In this document: positions 1-19,754 of the stretch, one piece after another | Layout: every line of letters begins with the position of its first letter | Position numbering within the stretch: the first letter of the stretch is position 1 | From: Streptosporangium pseudovulgare | GTDB lineage: Bacteria; Actinomycetota; Actinomycetes; Streptosporangiales; Streptosporangiaceae | Length of the DNA stretch: 64,000 nt | Reading direction: 5' to 3' | NCBI RefSeq assembly: GCF_014648055.1 | Contig: NZ_BMQJ01000001.1 | Coordinates: 62,001-126,000, forward strand | Notes under the pieces: generated by a model | Told to the model about the DNA's origin: nothing | Database searches by the model: none | The model's input: the letters and a program-made list of their open reading frames with translations, nothing else | Translations under genes and position numbers: made by a program

Positions 1-2232
1 GTGGAGGCCGGAGCCGGGGCGGCGGGCGTCGCGAGCGCGGCGGAGGTCGTGGCCGGGGCGGCGGGTGCCGGGGCGGGGCCGCGGGACGGGCAGGTCTACC
101 TGGTCACCGGCGGTCTGGGAGGCATCGGGATCTCGCTGGCCGCCGACCTGGCGTCCCGGGCGCGGGTGCGGCTGGCGCTGCTGTCGCGGTCCGGGCTGCC
201 GGACCGGTCGGAGTGGGACGCGCACTCCACGGGCCGGGCGGGCCGGGCGATCGCGGCGATCCGGCGGATGGAGGCCGCCGGTGCCGAGGTGATGGTGCTC
301 GCGGCCGACGTGACCCGCGCGGACGACATGCGGCGCGTCCGGGACGAGGTGCTGGCCCGGTTCGGCCGGGTGGACGTGGTGGTGCACGCGGCGGGGCTGC
401 CCGGCGGCGGCATGGCCGAGGTCAAGGAGCGGGCGGCGGCCGAGGAGGTGCTGGCGCCCAAGGTGGCGGGCACGCTCGCGCTGCGCGACGCGTTCGGCGA
501 CCTCGACCTGGAGGCCGTGGTGCTGTGCTCGTCGATCACCGCGGTGGCGGGCGGGTTCGGGCAGGTCGACTACTGCGCGGCCAACAACTTCCTGGACGCC
601 CACGCCAGGGGTGAGCACGGCTGGCGGGCGGCGTCGGTCGTGTCGGTCAACTGGGGCAGGTGGCTGGAGGTCGGCATGGCGGCCGAGGTCGCCGCTCCGG
701 CCGGGTTCGTGGCGTTGCAGCGCGGCGACCGGATCCGGGCGGTGGACCATCCGATCCTGACGGCGCGGCACGAGCCGGACGGCGGTGACGGCCTGGGCTG
801 GGTCGGCGGGCACCTCGCCCCCGAGACGCACTGGGTGCTGGAGGAGCACCGCATCTCCGGCGTGCCGGTGCTGCCGGGCACGGGGCACGTGGAGATGGCG
901 CGGTGCGCGAGCGACGCGGTGCTGCCGCCGTCCGGCGGGGTGGTGGAGCTGCGTGACGTGGTGTTCGTCGAGCCGCTGTCGGTGGCCGACGGCGCGTCGG
1001 CGGAGATCCGGGTGGTGTTCGCGCCGGAGGCCGAGGGCGCGGAGTTCCAGGTGCGCAGCGTCATCGGCGGCCGGGAGCGGGTCCACGCGCGGGGCACGGC
1101 GGCCAGGGTCGATCCGGGGCCGGCACCGTACGTGGACGTGGCGGCGATCACCGCGCGGTGCGCCCCGGCGGGTGAGAACCAGGGCGGGGTGCCGCTGTCG
1201 GGGCTGCTGGAGCTCGGCCCGCACTGGGGTCGCAACATGCGGGAATGCCGCGTGGGGCGCAACGAGGCGCTGGGGTTGTTCGAGGCCGACGACCTGGTGG
1301 CGCTGGACCTGGACCGGTGGGGACTGCACCCGGCGCTGATGGACAGCGCGACGTCCTTCACCTGGGTGGACATCCAGGGGCACTACCTGCCGCTCGGATA
1401 CGGGCGCATCACCGTCCGGGACCGGCTGCCGAGGTCGTTCTGGAGCCACATGCGGTTCCGCGACAGCGACACCGACGAGGTGCTCGCGGTGGACGTGACG
1501 TTCATCGGGATGGACGGCACGGTCCTGGCGGAGATGTCCGACTACGTGCTGCGGCGGATCGACACCGACGCCGTGGTGGCCGGGGTGACGGCCCACGCGG
1601 GTGCGCAGCGTGCGGCGGCGGCCGGTGAGGGCGTCCCGGACGGGCCGCCGACACCGGAGGCGCCGGCCGGGCGGGGCGGGCAGGACGCGGCGGCCGAGGC
1701 GGACGCGGCGGGCCAGGCGGGCATCCGCCCCGCCGACGGCGCCGAGGCGTTCCGCCGCCTGCTGGCCGTACCGCTGGGGCCGCAGGTGGTGGTCGCGGCG
1801 ACGCCGCTGGCCGGCTATCTGGCGAACGTCGGCTCGGTCAACCAGGAGACGGTCGAGACGGAGCTGGACCCGGCGGCGGTGGCGGAGCGGCCCGCGCGGG
1901 CGGCGGACGACGACTACGTCGCGCCGCGCGGCGAGGTCGAGGCCGCCGTCGCCAGGCTGTGGGGCGAGGTGCTGGGCGGTGAACGCATCGGCGTCGACGA
2001 CGACTTCTTCGAACTCGGCGGCAACTCGCTGATCGCGGTGCAGCTCATCGCGCTGATCCGCAAGGAGCTCGGCGTGCGGCTGCCGATGCGCAGCCTGTTC
2101 GAGGAGCCCACGGTCGCGGGGGTCACCGCGCTGATCGAGCAGACCCGCGCCGCCACGACGGCGGACGCCCCGTCCACGCCCACCGGTCAAACCGTCATCC
2201 CCCGGCTTCCCCGCAGGAGCGAGCAGCAGTGA
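1..2232 (+). CDS. Type I polyketide synthase, C-terminal part of a module (KR-DH-ACP); 5' end outside the window
   Basis: The frame is open from base 1, so this is the tail of a larger PKS. A ketoreductase spans about residues 33-225: Rossmann motif VTGGLGGIG, catalytic Ser near 177 and the YCAAN Tyr/Asn pair at about 191. A dehydratase follows at about 260-530, with HRISGVPVLP (HxxxGxxxxP; His 283) and the catalytic Asp in HPALMDSA (about 448). After an Ala/Gly-rich linker comes a carrier domain with the phosphopantetheine Ser in GGNSL (676). The KR-before-DH order is the reverse of the usual DH-KR order. It would reduce and dehydrate a carrier-bound beta-ketoacyl chain to an enoyl chain. 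The stop overlaps the MbtH gene by 4 bases (GTGA), indicating translational coupling. KS and AT are not visible. The PKS assignment is secure; the full architecture is unknown. Confidence 0.93.
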   Translation: MEAGAGAAGVASAAEVVAGAAGAGAGPRDGQVYLVTGGLGGIGISLAADLASRARVRLALLSRSGLPDRSEWDAHSTGRAGRAIAAIRRMEAAGAEVMVLAADVTRADDMRRVRDEVLARFGRVDVVVHAAGLPGGGMAEVKERAAAEEVLAPKVAGTLALRDAFGDLDLEAVVLCSSITAVAGGFGQVDYCAANNFLDAHARGEHGWRAASVVSVNWGRWLEVGMAAEVAAPAGFVALQRGDRIRAVDHPILTARHEPDGGDGLGWVGGHLAPETHWVLEEHRISGVPVLPGTGHVEMARCASDAVLPPSGGVVELRDVVFVEPLSVADGASAEIRVVFAPEAEGAEFQVRSVIGGRERVHARGTAARVDPGPAPYVDVAAITARCAPAGENQGGVPLSGLLELGPHWGRNMRECRVGRNEALGLFEADDLVALDLDRWGLHPALMDSATSFTWVDIQGHYLPLGYGRITVRDRLPRSFWSHMRFRDSDTDEVLAVDVTFIGMDGTVLAEMSDYVLRRIDTDAVVAGVTAHAGAQRAAAAGEGVPDGPPTPEAPAGRGGQDAAAEADAAGQAGIRPADGAEAFRRLLAVPLGPQVVVAATPLAGYLANVGSVNQETVETELDPAAVAERPARAADDDYVAPRGEVEAAVARLWGEVLGGERIGVDDDFFELGGNSLIAVQLIALIRKELGVRLPMRSLFEEPTVAGVTALIEQTRAATTADAPSTPTGQTVIPRLPRRSEQQ

Positions 2233-2632
2233 GCGAGTCAGTCATGGACACGAACGCCGCCGGCGCCGAGACCGCCGACACGAAGGTCGTCGTCAACGAC
2301 GAGGAGCAGTACTCCGTCTGGCCGGCCGGCCGGGACAACCCCGACGGCTGGCACGACGAGGGTTTCACCGGGTCCAGGGAGGAGTGTCTGGCCCACATCG
2401 AGCGGGTGTGGACCGACATGCGGCCGCGGAGCCTGCGCGAGGCCATGGCCGCGAGGGCGGGCGCCGACGCAGGCACGGGGACGGACGCGGACATGGGTAC
2501 GGGCACCGGCGCGGACACGGGCACGGGCACGGACGTGGGCACCGGCGCGGACGCGGAGCCGGGCACGGACGTGGGCGCGGACGCGGACGCGGAGCCGGGC
2601 ACGGACGTGGGCGCGGGCGCGGAGGCCGGGAG

Positions 2633-2636
<4 letters not shown>
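2229..2636 (+). CDS. MbtH-like protein with an Ala/Gly/Thr/Asp repeat tail
   Basis: MbtH-like proteins bind and activate or solubilise NRPS adenylation domains. Residues about 19-70 carry the family signature: NDEEQYSVWP, then GW, a Cys in the middle, and VWTDMRPRSLR. The domain is complete. The usual protein ends near residue 70, but this one continues for about 65 residues of imperfect GTGTD/AEPGTDVG repeats. The GTG start at 2229 overlaps the PKS stop; an ATG at 2244 is an alternative start. Its own stop overlaps the GTG of the next NRPS, so it is coupled to both neighbours. It probably serves the four A domains of this operon. The tail looks like repeat expansion rather than a functional domain (inference). 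Confidence 0.93.
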
Positions 2637-13030
<10,394 letters not shown>

Positions 13031-13034
<4 letters not shown>

Positions 13035-16000
13035 TCGAGGACGCGTATCCGCTGGCCGCGCTGCAGGCCGGCATGCTGTACCACAGCGAGCTCGACACCG
13101 GCGGCTCCACCTACCACGACCTGATGACGATCACCGTGCGCGGTGGTCTCGACGCCGCCGCGCTGGAGCGGGCGCTGGCCGAGGTCGCCGCCCGGCACCC
13201 GGTGCTGCGCACCTCCTTCGACCTGACCGGATTCAGCGAGCCGCTGCAGCTCGTCCACGACGCGGCCGTCATCCCGCTGGGGGTCACCGACCTGCGCGGC
13301 GACGGGGCGCGGGAGCGGCTGGCCGAGTGGCGGGAGGCGGAGAAGCGCACCGGGTTCGACTGGGCGTCTCCCCCGCTGATGCGCGCCCACGCCCACGTGC
13401 TGGGCGACGGCGAGTTCGCGTTCAGTCTCAGCTTCCACCACGCGATCCTCGACGGCTGGAGCGTCGCCGCCCTGGTCACCGAGATCCTGCGCCGCTACAC
13501 CGCCGGTCCGCGGGAGCGGGCCGGCGGCCTCGCCCCGCCGCGGGCGACGTTCCGGGACCTGGTGGCGGCCGAGCGGGCCGCCGTGGCCTCGGAGCGGGCG
13601 CGGGAGTTCTGGCGGGAGCGGGTGGCGGACGCCCCGGACTGCCGCCTGCCGAGGCTGCCCGGGTTCCCCTCGGGCGGACCGCGCGCCACCGAGGTGCTGG
13701 CCGTACCGGTGCCCGCGCCCGCGGTGGCCGCGCTGGAACGCGACGCCCGTGAGCTGCGGGTCCCGCCGCGCACGATCCTGCTGACGGCCTTCCTGCTGGC
13801 GCTGGGCCTGGTGACCGGTGAGCGCGAGGTGATGACCGGCGTGCTGGGGCACGGCAGGCCGGAGAGCGAGGGCGGCGGCGAGGTGCTCGGCCTGTTCCTC
13901 AACACGCTGCCGCTGCGGGTACGGCTGGACGCCGCCGACCGGGCCGAGCTGGTGCGGCGGGTGTTCGACGCGGAGGTGGCGGCGGTGCCGTACCGGCACT
14001 ATCCGCTGTTCGAGATCCAGCGGCTCGCCGGCCGCTCCCCCCTGCTGGACACGCTGTTCGACTTCAGGGACTTCCACGTGTACGGCGGGCTGCCCGAGGA
14101 CGGCCCAGCCGTCACCGGACAGGAGTTCTTCGAGCAGACCGACGTGCCGTGCACGGTGGCCTTCGTCCGGGTCCCGGGCGGCGGGTTGACGCTCACCGTC
14201 TCCTACGACGGCGCGCAGTTCCCGCGCGGGCAGATGGAGGCCCTGGCCGCTCACGTGCTGACGGCGGTCACCGGTGCGCCGCAGGTCGGCGAGGCCGACG
14301 TCGCGGCGGTCACCCGCTGGAACGCCACCGGCCGCGACCACGCCGGGGGCACCCTGCACGGCCTGGTGCTCGCCCGCGCGGCCGCGGTCCCGGACGCCCC
14401 GGCGGTGGGCTTCGCGGGCGAGTGGATCACCTACCGCGAGCTGGCGCGGCGGGCGTCGCGGGTGGCGGCGGCGCTGCGTGAGGCCGGGGTTCGGGCCGGC
14501 GAGCCGGTCGGCGTCCACCTGGAGCGGAGCCCGGACCTGCCCGCCGCCCTGCTGGGCGTGCTGGCGGCCGGTGGCGCGTATCTGCCGATGGAGCCGGGGC
14601 ACCCGGCCGGGCGGCTGCGGGACATGCTGGCCGACGCCGGTGCCTCGGTGGTGCTCACCTCCGCCGCCCTCGCCGGGCAGGCCCCGCCGGCCGCCCGCAC
14701 GGTGACGCTGCCGGACGGCTGGGACGGCGAACCGCTTCCGGCGGACGCCGCGACGCCCGCCGCGGACGGGCCCGGGAATGCCACCGGCTCCGGACCGTCC
14801 ACCGCGAGGGACGCCGCCGGCTCCGGACCGTCCGCCGGGAAGGACGCCGCCGTCCCGGGGCCGTCCACCGCGAAGGACGCCGCCGGCTCCGAGCCGTTCA
14901 CCGGGGAGGACGTCCCGGAGGACTCCCTCGCGTATGTGATCTTCACCTCCGGATCGACCGGTCGCCCCAAGGGCGTCGGGGTCTCCCACCGCGCCATCGT
15001 CAACCGGCTGCGCTGGATGCAGGAGACCTACCGCCTCACCCCCACCGATCGAGTGCTGCACAAGACGCCGACGTCGTTCGACGTGTCGGTGTGGGAGCTG
15101 TTCTGGCCGCTGATCACCGGCGCGGGACTGGTGGTCGCCGAGCCGGGCGGCCACTACGACCCCGGCCGCATCGCCGAACTGATCGCCGGCGAGGGGGTCA
15201 CCACGGCACATTTCGTGCCGTCGATGCTGGAGGCGTTCCTCGACCTGCCGGAGGACCTGCTGGGAGACCTTCCGGAGGACGGTGACTCACCCGAGGACCG
15301 TGACCCGCTCAAGGACCTGCCGGAGGACCCGCCGGGGCGGACCGCGGGCGGGTTGCGCAGGGTGGTGTGCTCGGGCGAGGCGCTCCCGGCCGACCTGGTG
15401 CGCCGTTTCGCCGACCGGCTGCCCGGGGTGGAGCTGCACAACCTGTACGGTCCCACCGAGGCCGCGGTGGACGTCTCCTGGCACCGGTGCGACCCGGCCG
15501 AGCCGGTGGTCCCGATCGGCCGCCCGGTGGACAACACCCGTCTCGAGGTGCTCGACGATCGGATGGCGCGGGTGCCGGTGGGCACGCCGGGACAGCTGTT
15601 CATCGGCGGCGTCCAACTCGCCCGCGGCTACCTCGGCAGACCCGCCCTCACCGCCGAACGCTTCCTGCCCGACCCCTACGGACCCCCCGGCTCCCGCCTC
15701 TACGCCACCGGAGACCGCGCCCGCTGGCGCCCCGACGGCGAACTCGACTACCTCGGCCGCCTCGACGACCAACTCAAGATCCGCGGCATGCGCGTCGAAC
15801 CCGGCGAGATCGAGGCCGTCCTGCTCGACCAGCCCGAGGTGCGCGCCGCGGCGGTCGTCGCCGACGGCGACCGCCTGGTCGGTTACGTCGTGACCGGCGG
15901 TGCTCCGGTGGAGTGGCGGTCGCGGCTGCGGAACCGGCTGCCCGAGCACATGATCCCGTCGGCGTGGGTGACGCTGGACGCCCTGCCGCTCACCGCCAAC

Positions 16001-17098
16001 GGCAAGCTCGACCGGGCCGCGCTGCCCGCGCCGGAACGGCCGGAGCCGGATCGGTACCGGGTGCCGCCCAGGGATCCGGTGGAGGGCCGGCTGGCCGCCG
16101 TCTGGGAGGACGTGCTCGGCGTCACCGCGGTCGGCGTGTTCGACGACTTCTTCGACCTGGGCGGGCACTCGCTGCTGGCGCTGCGGCTGGCCACGCGGAT
16201 CCGGCGGGAGTTCGGCAGGGAGCTGCCGGTGGCCGCCGTGCTGGCCTCGCCGACCGTCGCGGGCCTGGCCGACGTGCTGCGCGGACCGGAGGACCTGGCG
16301 GCCGGGCAGCGGATCGTCACGCTCAACGCCGGTGGCGACCGGCCGCCGATCTTCCTGGTGCACGCGCTCGGCGGGCAGGTCTTCCGGTACCTGCCGCTGG
16401 CCCGCAGGCTCGGCCCCGACCAGCCGGTGTACGCGATCGCCGCCAGCGGCCTGGCCTCCGGCGAGGAGCCCCACCCGACCATGGCCGAGATGGTCGACGA
16501 CTACGTGGCGCGGCTGCGCGAGCTGCGGCCCGCCGGGCCGTACGTGCTGGGGGGCTTCTGCATCGGCGGCAACATCGCGCTGGAGACGGCCAGGCGGCTA
16601 CGCGCCCTCGGCGAGGAGGTGCCTCTGGTGGTGCTGTTCTACTCGGACGCCGACGAGCCGGTGATCACCAGCTCGCTGGAGGACGACGCCTCGCTCATGA
16701 CGCACGCGCTGGCCGGCGGGCCGCTGGAGACGGACGCGGCCGAGTTCGCGGGCCTCGGCCCGGAGGAGATGCTGCTGGCGGTCATCGAGGCCGCCGGCCG
16801 GGAGCGGCGGCTGGCCCCGGACACCGCCGACGTCGAGCAGGCGCGGCGCTACCTGCGGGTGTTCCGGGCCAACGCGCACGCCGTCGGCCGCTACCGCCAC
16901 GACCCCTACGACGGGGACGTGGCGCTGTTCGCGCCCGTCGGCGACCGGCCCGACCTGGGCTGGAGGTCCGTGGTCAAGGGGACGCTCGCGATCGAGCCCA
17001 TTCCCGGCGAGCGCGTGGTCGTCCTTTTCGAACCCCTGGTCGCCGAGGCGGCCGCCAAAGTGAGGAGCTGGATCGACGATGGTGTCACCGGAGGCTGA
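13031..17098 (+). CDS. Nonribosomal peptide synthetase, terminal module C-A-PCP-TE, predicted serine, cysteine-type thioesterase
   Basis: The start is ATG 13031, overlapping the previous stop (ATGA). The product is 1,355 residues. The C domain (about 5-420, HHAILDGWS at about 136) opens with DAYPLAALQAGMLYHSE, a type seen after GGDSI carriers. The A domain has YVIFTSGSTGRPKG at about 635 and the code D-V-W-H-V-S-L-V-D-K, serine. It carries two odd insertions: four 11-residue repeats before A3 and an acidic LPED-rich loop near 15240-15340. The PCP Ser is in GGHSLL (about 1044). The thioesterase (about 1100-1355) has GGFCIGG at about 1174, so the nucleophile is Cys. The usual C-terminal catalytic His (PGxH) appears to be Arg (IPGER). 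It should release the chain by hydrolysis, lactonisation or another TE-type reaction. Confidence 0.96.
14780..14911 (+). repeat. Four tandem 33-bp units inside the terminal A domain
   Basis: Units start at 14780, 14813, 14846 and 14879. They encode 11-residue repeats of the type AAGSGPSTARD, AAGSGPSAGKD, AAVPGPSTAKD and AAGSEPFTGED. They sit at the same place as the 36-bp repeats of the earlier A domain, just before core A3, but the sequence is unrelated. This suggests repeated independent expansion at a tolerant loop. Confidence 0.93.
15571..15822 (+). repeat. Second copy of the 252-bp near-identical A-domain tract
   Basis: This is the partner of 12185-12436. Flanking A-domain sequence diverges sharply on both sides. 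On the left the residues change from DDTLRPVPVG to DDRMARVPVG, and on the right from ARHPGLEAS to LDQPEVRAA. Confidence 0.9.
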
Positions 17099-18398
17099 GC
17101 GCGCGCGGGAGGCCGGGGACGGTCCCGGGACGGCCGGAGACGGGGGCGGGGGCACGCTCTGGCGCAACCACGACTTCCTGCGGCTCTGGGCCGGGCAGGC
17201 CCTGTCCCAGGCCGGTTCGCAGATCTCCTACGTGGCGATCCCGCTGGTCGCCGTCGTCACCCTGGGCGCGAGCGCGACCGAGATGGGGGTGCTCGGCGCG
17301 CTGGTCCGGCTGCCGATGCTGGGGTTCCTGCTGTTCGGCGTCTACGTCGACCGGATGCGCAAGCGCCCGGTGCTGATCTGGACCGACCTGGGCCGGGCCG
17401 TGGTGCTGGCGCTGGTGCCGCTGCTGTACGTGATGGACTCCCTGACGCTGGGCGCGCTGTACGCGGTGGTGTTCGCGCTCAGCCTGCTGTCGGTGCTCTT
17501 CCAGGTCGCCTACCGCTCCTACTTCCCCTCGCTGGTGCCGCTGTCGCACCTGGCGGAGGGCAACGGCAAGCTGCAGCTCAGCGAGTCGCTGGCGCAGACC
17601 GCCGGTCCGGGCGCCGCGTCGGCGCTGCTGAAGGTCATGGCCGCGCCGATGCTGATCCTGATCGACGTGTTCTCCTACCTGTTCTCCGCGGCGGCGGTGC
17701 TGCTGATCCGCCGCCCCGAGGCCCGGCCCGAGCCGGACGACGAGACGGCCGGCAGCGTGCACCGGGCCATCTGGGCCGGTTTCCGCTGGGTGATGACGCA
17801 GCCGATGATCCGCCCGCTGGCGATCGCCAGCGGCCTGTACTCGTTCTTCGTCATGGGCGCGATGCAGTCGATCTACATCCTGTTCCTGCTCAGGGGCGGC
17901 CCCGACCTGCCGCCGGAGTGGGTGGGCGCCGTCATGGCGACCGGCGGGGTGGGCGCGATCCTCGGCGCGACGCTGTCGGTGCGGACGATGCGCCGCCTGG
18001 GCCTCGGCCCGACCCTGCTGTGGAGCACGGTGATCGGCAACTGCTCGCTGCTGCTGGTGCCGTTCGCCTCCGGCTCCGTCTGGACGGCCGCGGTGATGCT
18101 CGGCGCGTCCCAGTTCGTCGTCTGGGCCTGCAACCAGGTCTTCTTCGTCAGCAACATGACGCTGGTGCAGTCGATCACCCCGCCGCGCATGCAGGCCAGG
18201 GTGATCGGCACGATCTACTCCCTCGGCCTGATCCCCGCGCCGCTCGGGGCGCTGGGCGCCGGTCTGCTCGGTGACGCCGTCGGCCTGCGCTTCGCCATCC
18301 TCGTCGCGGTGGTCGCCGGCGCCATCCTGCCGATCCTGCTGCTGGTCTTCTCCCCCATCCCGGGGACGAAGGAGATCCCCGCCGGACCCCGGGACTAG
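17079..18398 (+). CDS. Major facilitator superfamily exporter (EntS/MFS_3-like)
   Basis: A 439-residue membrane protein with about 12 predicted transmembrane segments. The N-terminal LWRNHDFLRLWAGQALSQ and the loop VDRMRKRPVL between TM2 and TM3 are typical of the MFS_3 group, which includes the enterobactin exporter EntS. The ATG at 17079 lies inside the NRPS gene (20-bp overlap), so it belongs to the same operon. It most likely exports the peptide product. The first 25 residues are Gly-rich and cytoplasmic. The exporter role is inferred from family and position; the substrate is unknown. The gene ends the rightward operon and converges on the leftward methionine aminopeptidase gene with 181 bp between stops. 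Confidence 0.9.
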   Translation: MVSPEAERAREAGDGPGTAGDGGGGTLWRNHDFLRLWAGQALSQAGSQISYVAIPLVAVVTLGASATEMGVLGALVRLPMLGFLLFGVYVDRMRKRPVLIWTDLGRAVVLALVPLLYVMDSLTLGALYAVVFALSLLSVLFQVAYRSYFPSLVPLSHLAEGNGKLQLSESLAQTAGPGAASALLKVMAAPMLILIDVFSYLFSAAAVLLIRRPEARPEPDDETAGSVHRAIWAGFRWVMTQPMIRPLAIASGLYSFFVMGAMQSIYILFLLRGGPDLPPEWVGAVMATGGVGAILGATLSVRTMRRLGLGPTLLWSTVIGNCSLLLVPFASGSVWTAAVMLGASQFVVWACNQVFFVSNMTLVQSITPPRMQARVIGTIYSLGLIPAPLGALGAGLLGDAVGLRFAILVAVVAGAILPILLLVFSPIPGTKEIPAGPRD

Positions 18399-18579
18399 GG
18401 CCCGTTCCGCGGGCCTTCCCGCCCACCGCGGCCGTCCAGTGGAGATCCGCGGGACGGGTCCCAGGAGTGACGACCGGGGGCGCCGGCCGATCGTGTGAGG
18501 GGCGGCCGGCCGGCGCCGGCGCCGGCGGTGCGGGGTCGGCGGCGGTCGTGGTGCCGCGGCCATGCCGGTGGCTTCGGCC

Positions 18580-19362
18580 TCACGGCCGCGCCTGCTTCGG
18601 CAGGGTGAGGATCTCGGCTCCGTCGTCGGTGATGGCGATCGTGTGCTCGCTGTGGGCCGTCCGGCAGCCGGTCGCGCTTCGGAGCGTCCACCCGTCGGCG
18701 TCGGTGACGAGCCTGGCGGTGTCCGCCATGACCCACGGCTCCAGGGCGAGCAGCAGCCCGGGGCGCAGCTTGTACCCACGGCCGGGCCGTCCGGTGTTCG
18801 GGACGTGCGGGTCTTGGTGCATCGTCGATCCGATGCCGTGGCCGCCGAACTCGGTGTTGATCGGGTACCCCGCCTCGCTGAGGACCGTGCCGATGGCGTG
18901 GGAGATGTCGCCGACACGGACCCCGGGCCCGGCGGCGGCGATCCCCGCGGCCAGCGCGCGTTCGGTCGCACTGATCATCGCGACGCTCTCCGGGGGCTTC
19001 GTGTCGCCCACGATGAAGCTGATGGCGGCGTCCGCGGCGACTCCGCCTTTGGAGACGGCGAGGTCGAGTGTCAGCAGATCGCCGTCGGCGAGCGTGTAGT
19101 CGTACGGCCGTCCGTGGAGTACGGCGTCGTTGACGGCCGTGCAGATGTAGTGGCCGAACGGGCCGCGTCCGAAGGACGGCTCGTAGTCGACGTAACAGGA
19201 CAGCGCCCCCGCCTCGGCGATCATGGTCTTGGTCCACCGGTCGATGTCCAGGAGGCTCGTGCCGACCGTGCTGCGGCTCTTCAGCGTCTGCAGGATGTCG
19301 GCGACCAGGGCGCCCGTGTCCCTTGCCCGGGACAGGAGGGTGGGGTTCAGGATCTCGATCAT
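18580..19362 (-). CDS. map: Type I methionine aminopeptidase, possible self-resistance copy
   Basis: A 260-residue metalloprotease that removes the initiator Met from nascent proteins. All expected metal and catalytic residues are present: His in LHGRP, Asp in TLDLAV, Asp in AADAAIS, His in GGHGIGS, Glu in LALEPW and Glu in SEHTI. The usual Cys before HG is Leu here. It has no N-terminal zinc finger. It is placed between the two operons of the peptide cluster and is divergent from a small XRE regulator with shared repeats in the gap. A housekeeping map is expected elsewhere near the ribosomal protein genes, so this is probably a second copy. It could be a resistance copy of a drug target, or a common map-XRE pair unrelated to the cluster. 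The enzyme call is firm; the role is open. Confidence 0.93.
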   Translation of the reverse strand: MIEILNPTLLSRARDTGALVADILQTLKSRSTVGTSLLDIDRWTKTMIAEAGALSCYVDYEPSFGRGPFGHYICTAVNDAVLHGRPYDYTLADGDLLTLDLAVSKGGVAADAAISFIVGDTKPPESVAMISATERALAAGIAAAGPGVRVGDISHAIGTVLSEAGYPINTEFGGHGIGSTMHQDPHVPNTGRPGRGYKLRPGLLLALEPWVMADTARLVTDADGWTLRSATGCRTAHSEHTIAITDDGAEILTLPKQARP

Positions 19363-19388
19363 GCGGCGCCCTTCTCATGCAACCAATA

Positions 19389-19412
19389 ACTATACCGGCC
19401 ATACTATACCGG
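19389..19412. promoter_or_regulatory. Direct repeats in the divergent map / XRE promoter region
   Basis: ACTATACCGG occurs at 19389-19398 and again at 19403-19412, the second running into the palindrome TACCGGTA. Read on the minus strand, each copy contains GGTATAGT, a good -10-like element for the aminopeptidase gene. On the plus strand TAGAAT (19416-19421) could be the -10 of a near-leaderless XRE transcript. The repeats probably combine promoter and operator sites for the neighbouring XRE protein (inference). Confidence 0.55.
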
Positions 19413-19428
19413 TACTAGAATCGGAGTC

Positions 19429-19731
19429 ATGGTCAGACTGCCGCTCACTCCCGCAGAGGTCGAACGCGGACAGCGCCTCGGCGCCCTCCTACGCCGGGCC
19501 AGGGGAGAGCGCTCGATGCTCGGGACCGCGCTCGACGCACGCGTCTCACCGGAGACCCTCCGGAAGATCGAGTCGGGCCGCGTGGCCACCCCCGCCTTCC
19601 CGACCATCGCGGCGATCGCCGGGGTCCTCGGCCTCTCCCTCGACGAGGTGTGGGCCGAGATCAGCCGGCCCGAACGCGATGCCGAGCCGACCGGCCCCGG
19701 TCACGGCACCCGTGAGCGGATGGCCTCCTAG
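19429..19731 (+). CDS. Small XRE-family helix-turn-helix regulator
   Basis: A 100-residue protein with a Cro/cI-type helix-turn-helix at about residues 14-72. Recognisable parts are QRLGALLRRARGE, VSPETLRKIESGR (recognition helix) and the hydrophobic helix TIAAIAGVLGLSLDEVW. The C-terminal 25 residues look disordered. It is divergent from the methionine aminopeptidase gene with a 66-bp gap holding direct repeats, which fits local autoregulation and control of map. It converges on the oxidoreductase gene, 23 bp after its stop. No Shine-Dalgarno at a normal distance is visible, so translation may be leaderless. Confidence 0.85.
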   Translation: MVRLPLTPAEVERGQRLGALLRRARGERSMLGTALDARVSPETLRKIESGRVATPAFPTIAAIAGVLGLSLDEVWAEISRPERDAEPTGPGHGTRERMAS

Positions 19732-19754
19732 TCCTCGATTCCGCGGAACGGGGC

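Noticed and set aside
18399..18579. Possible extra gene between MFS and map
   Set aside because: Only short shadows; the region holds GC-rich GCCGGC repeats and probably a terminator.
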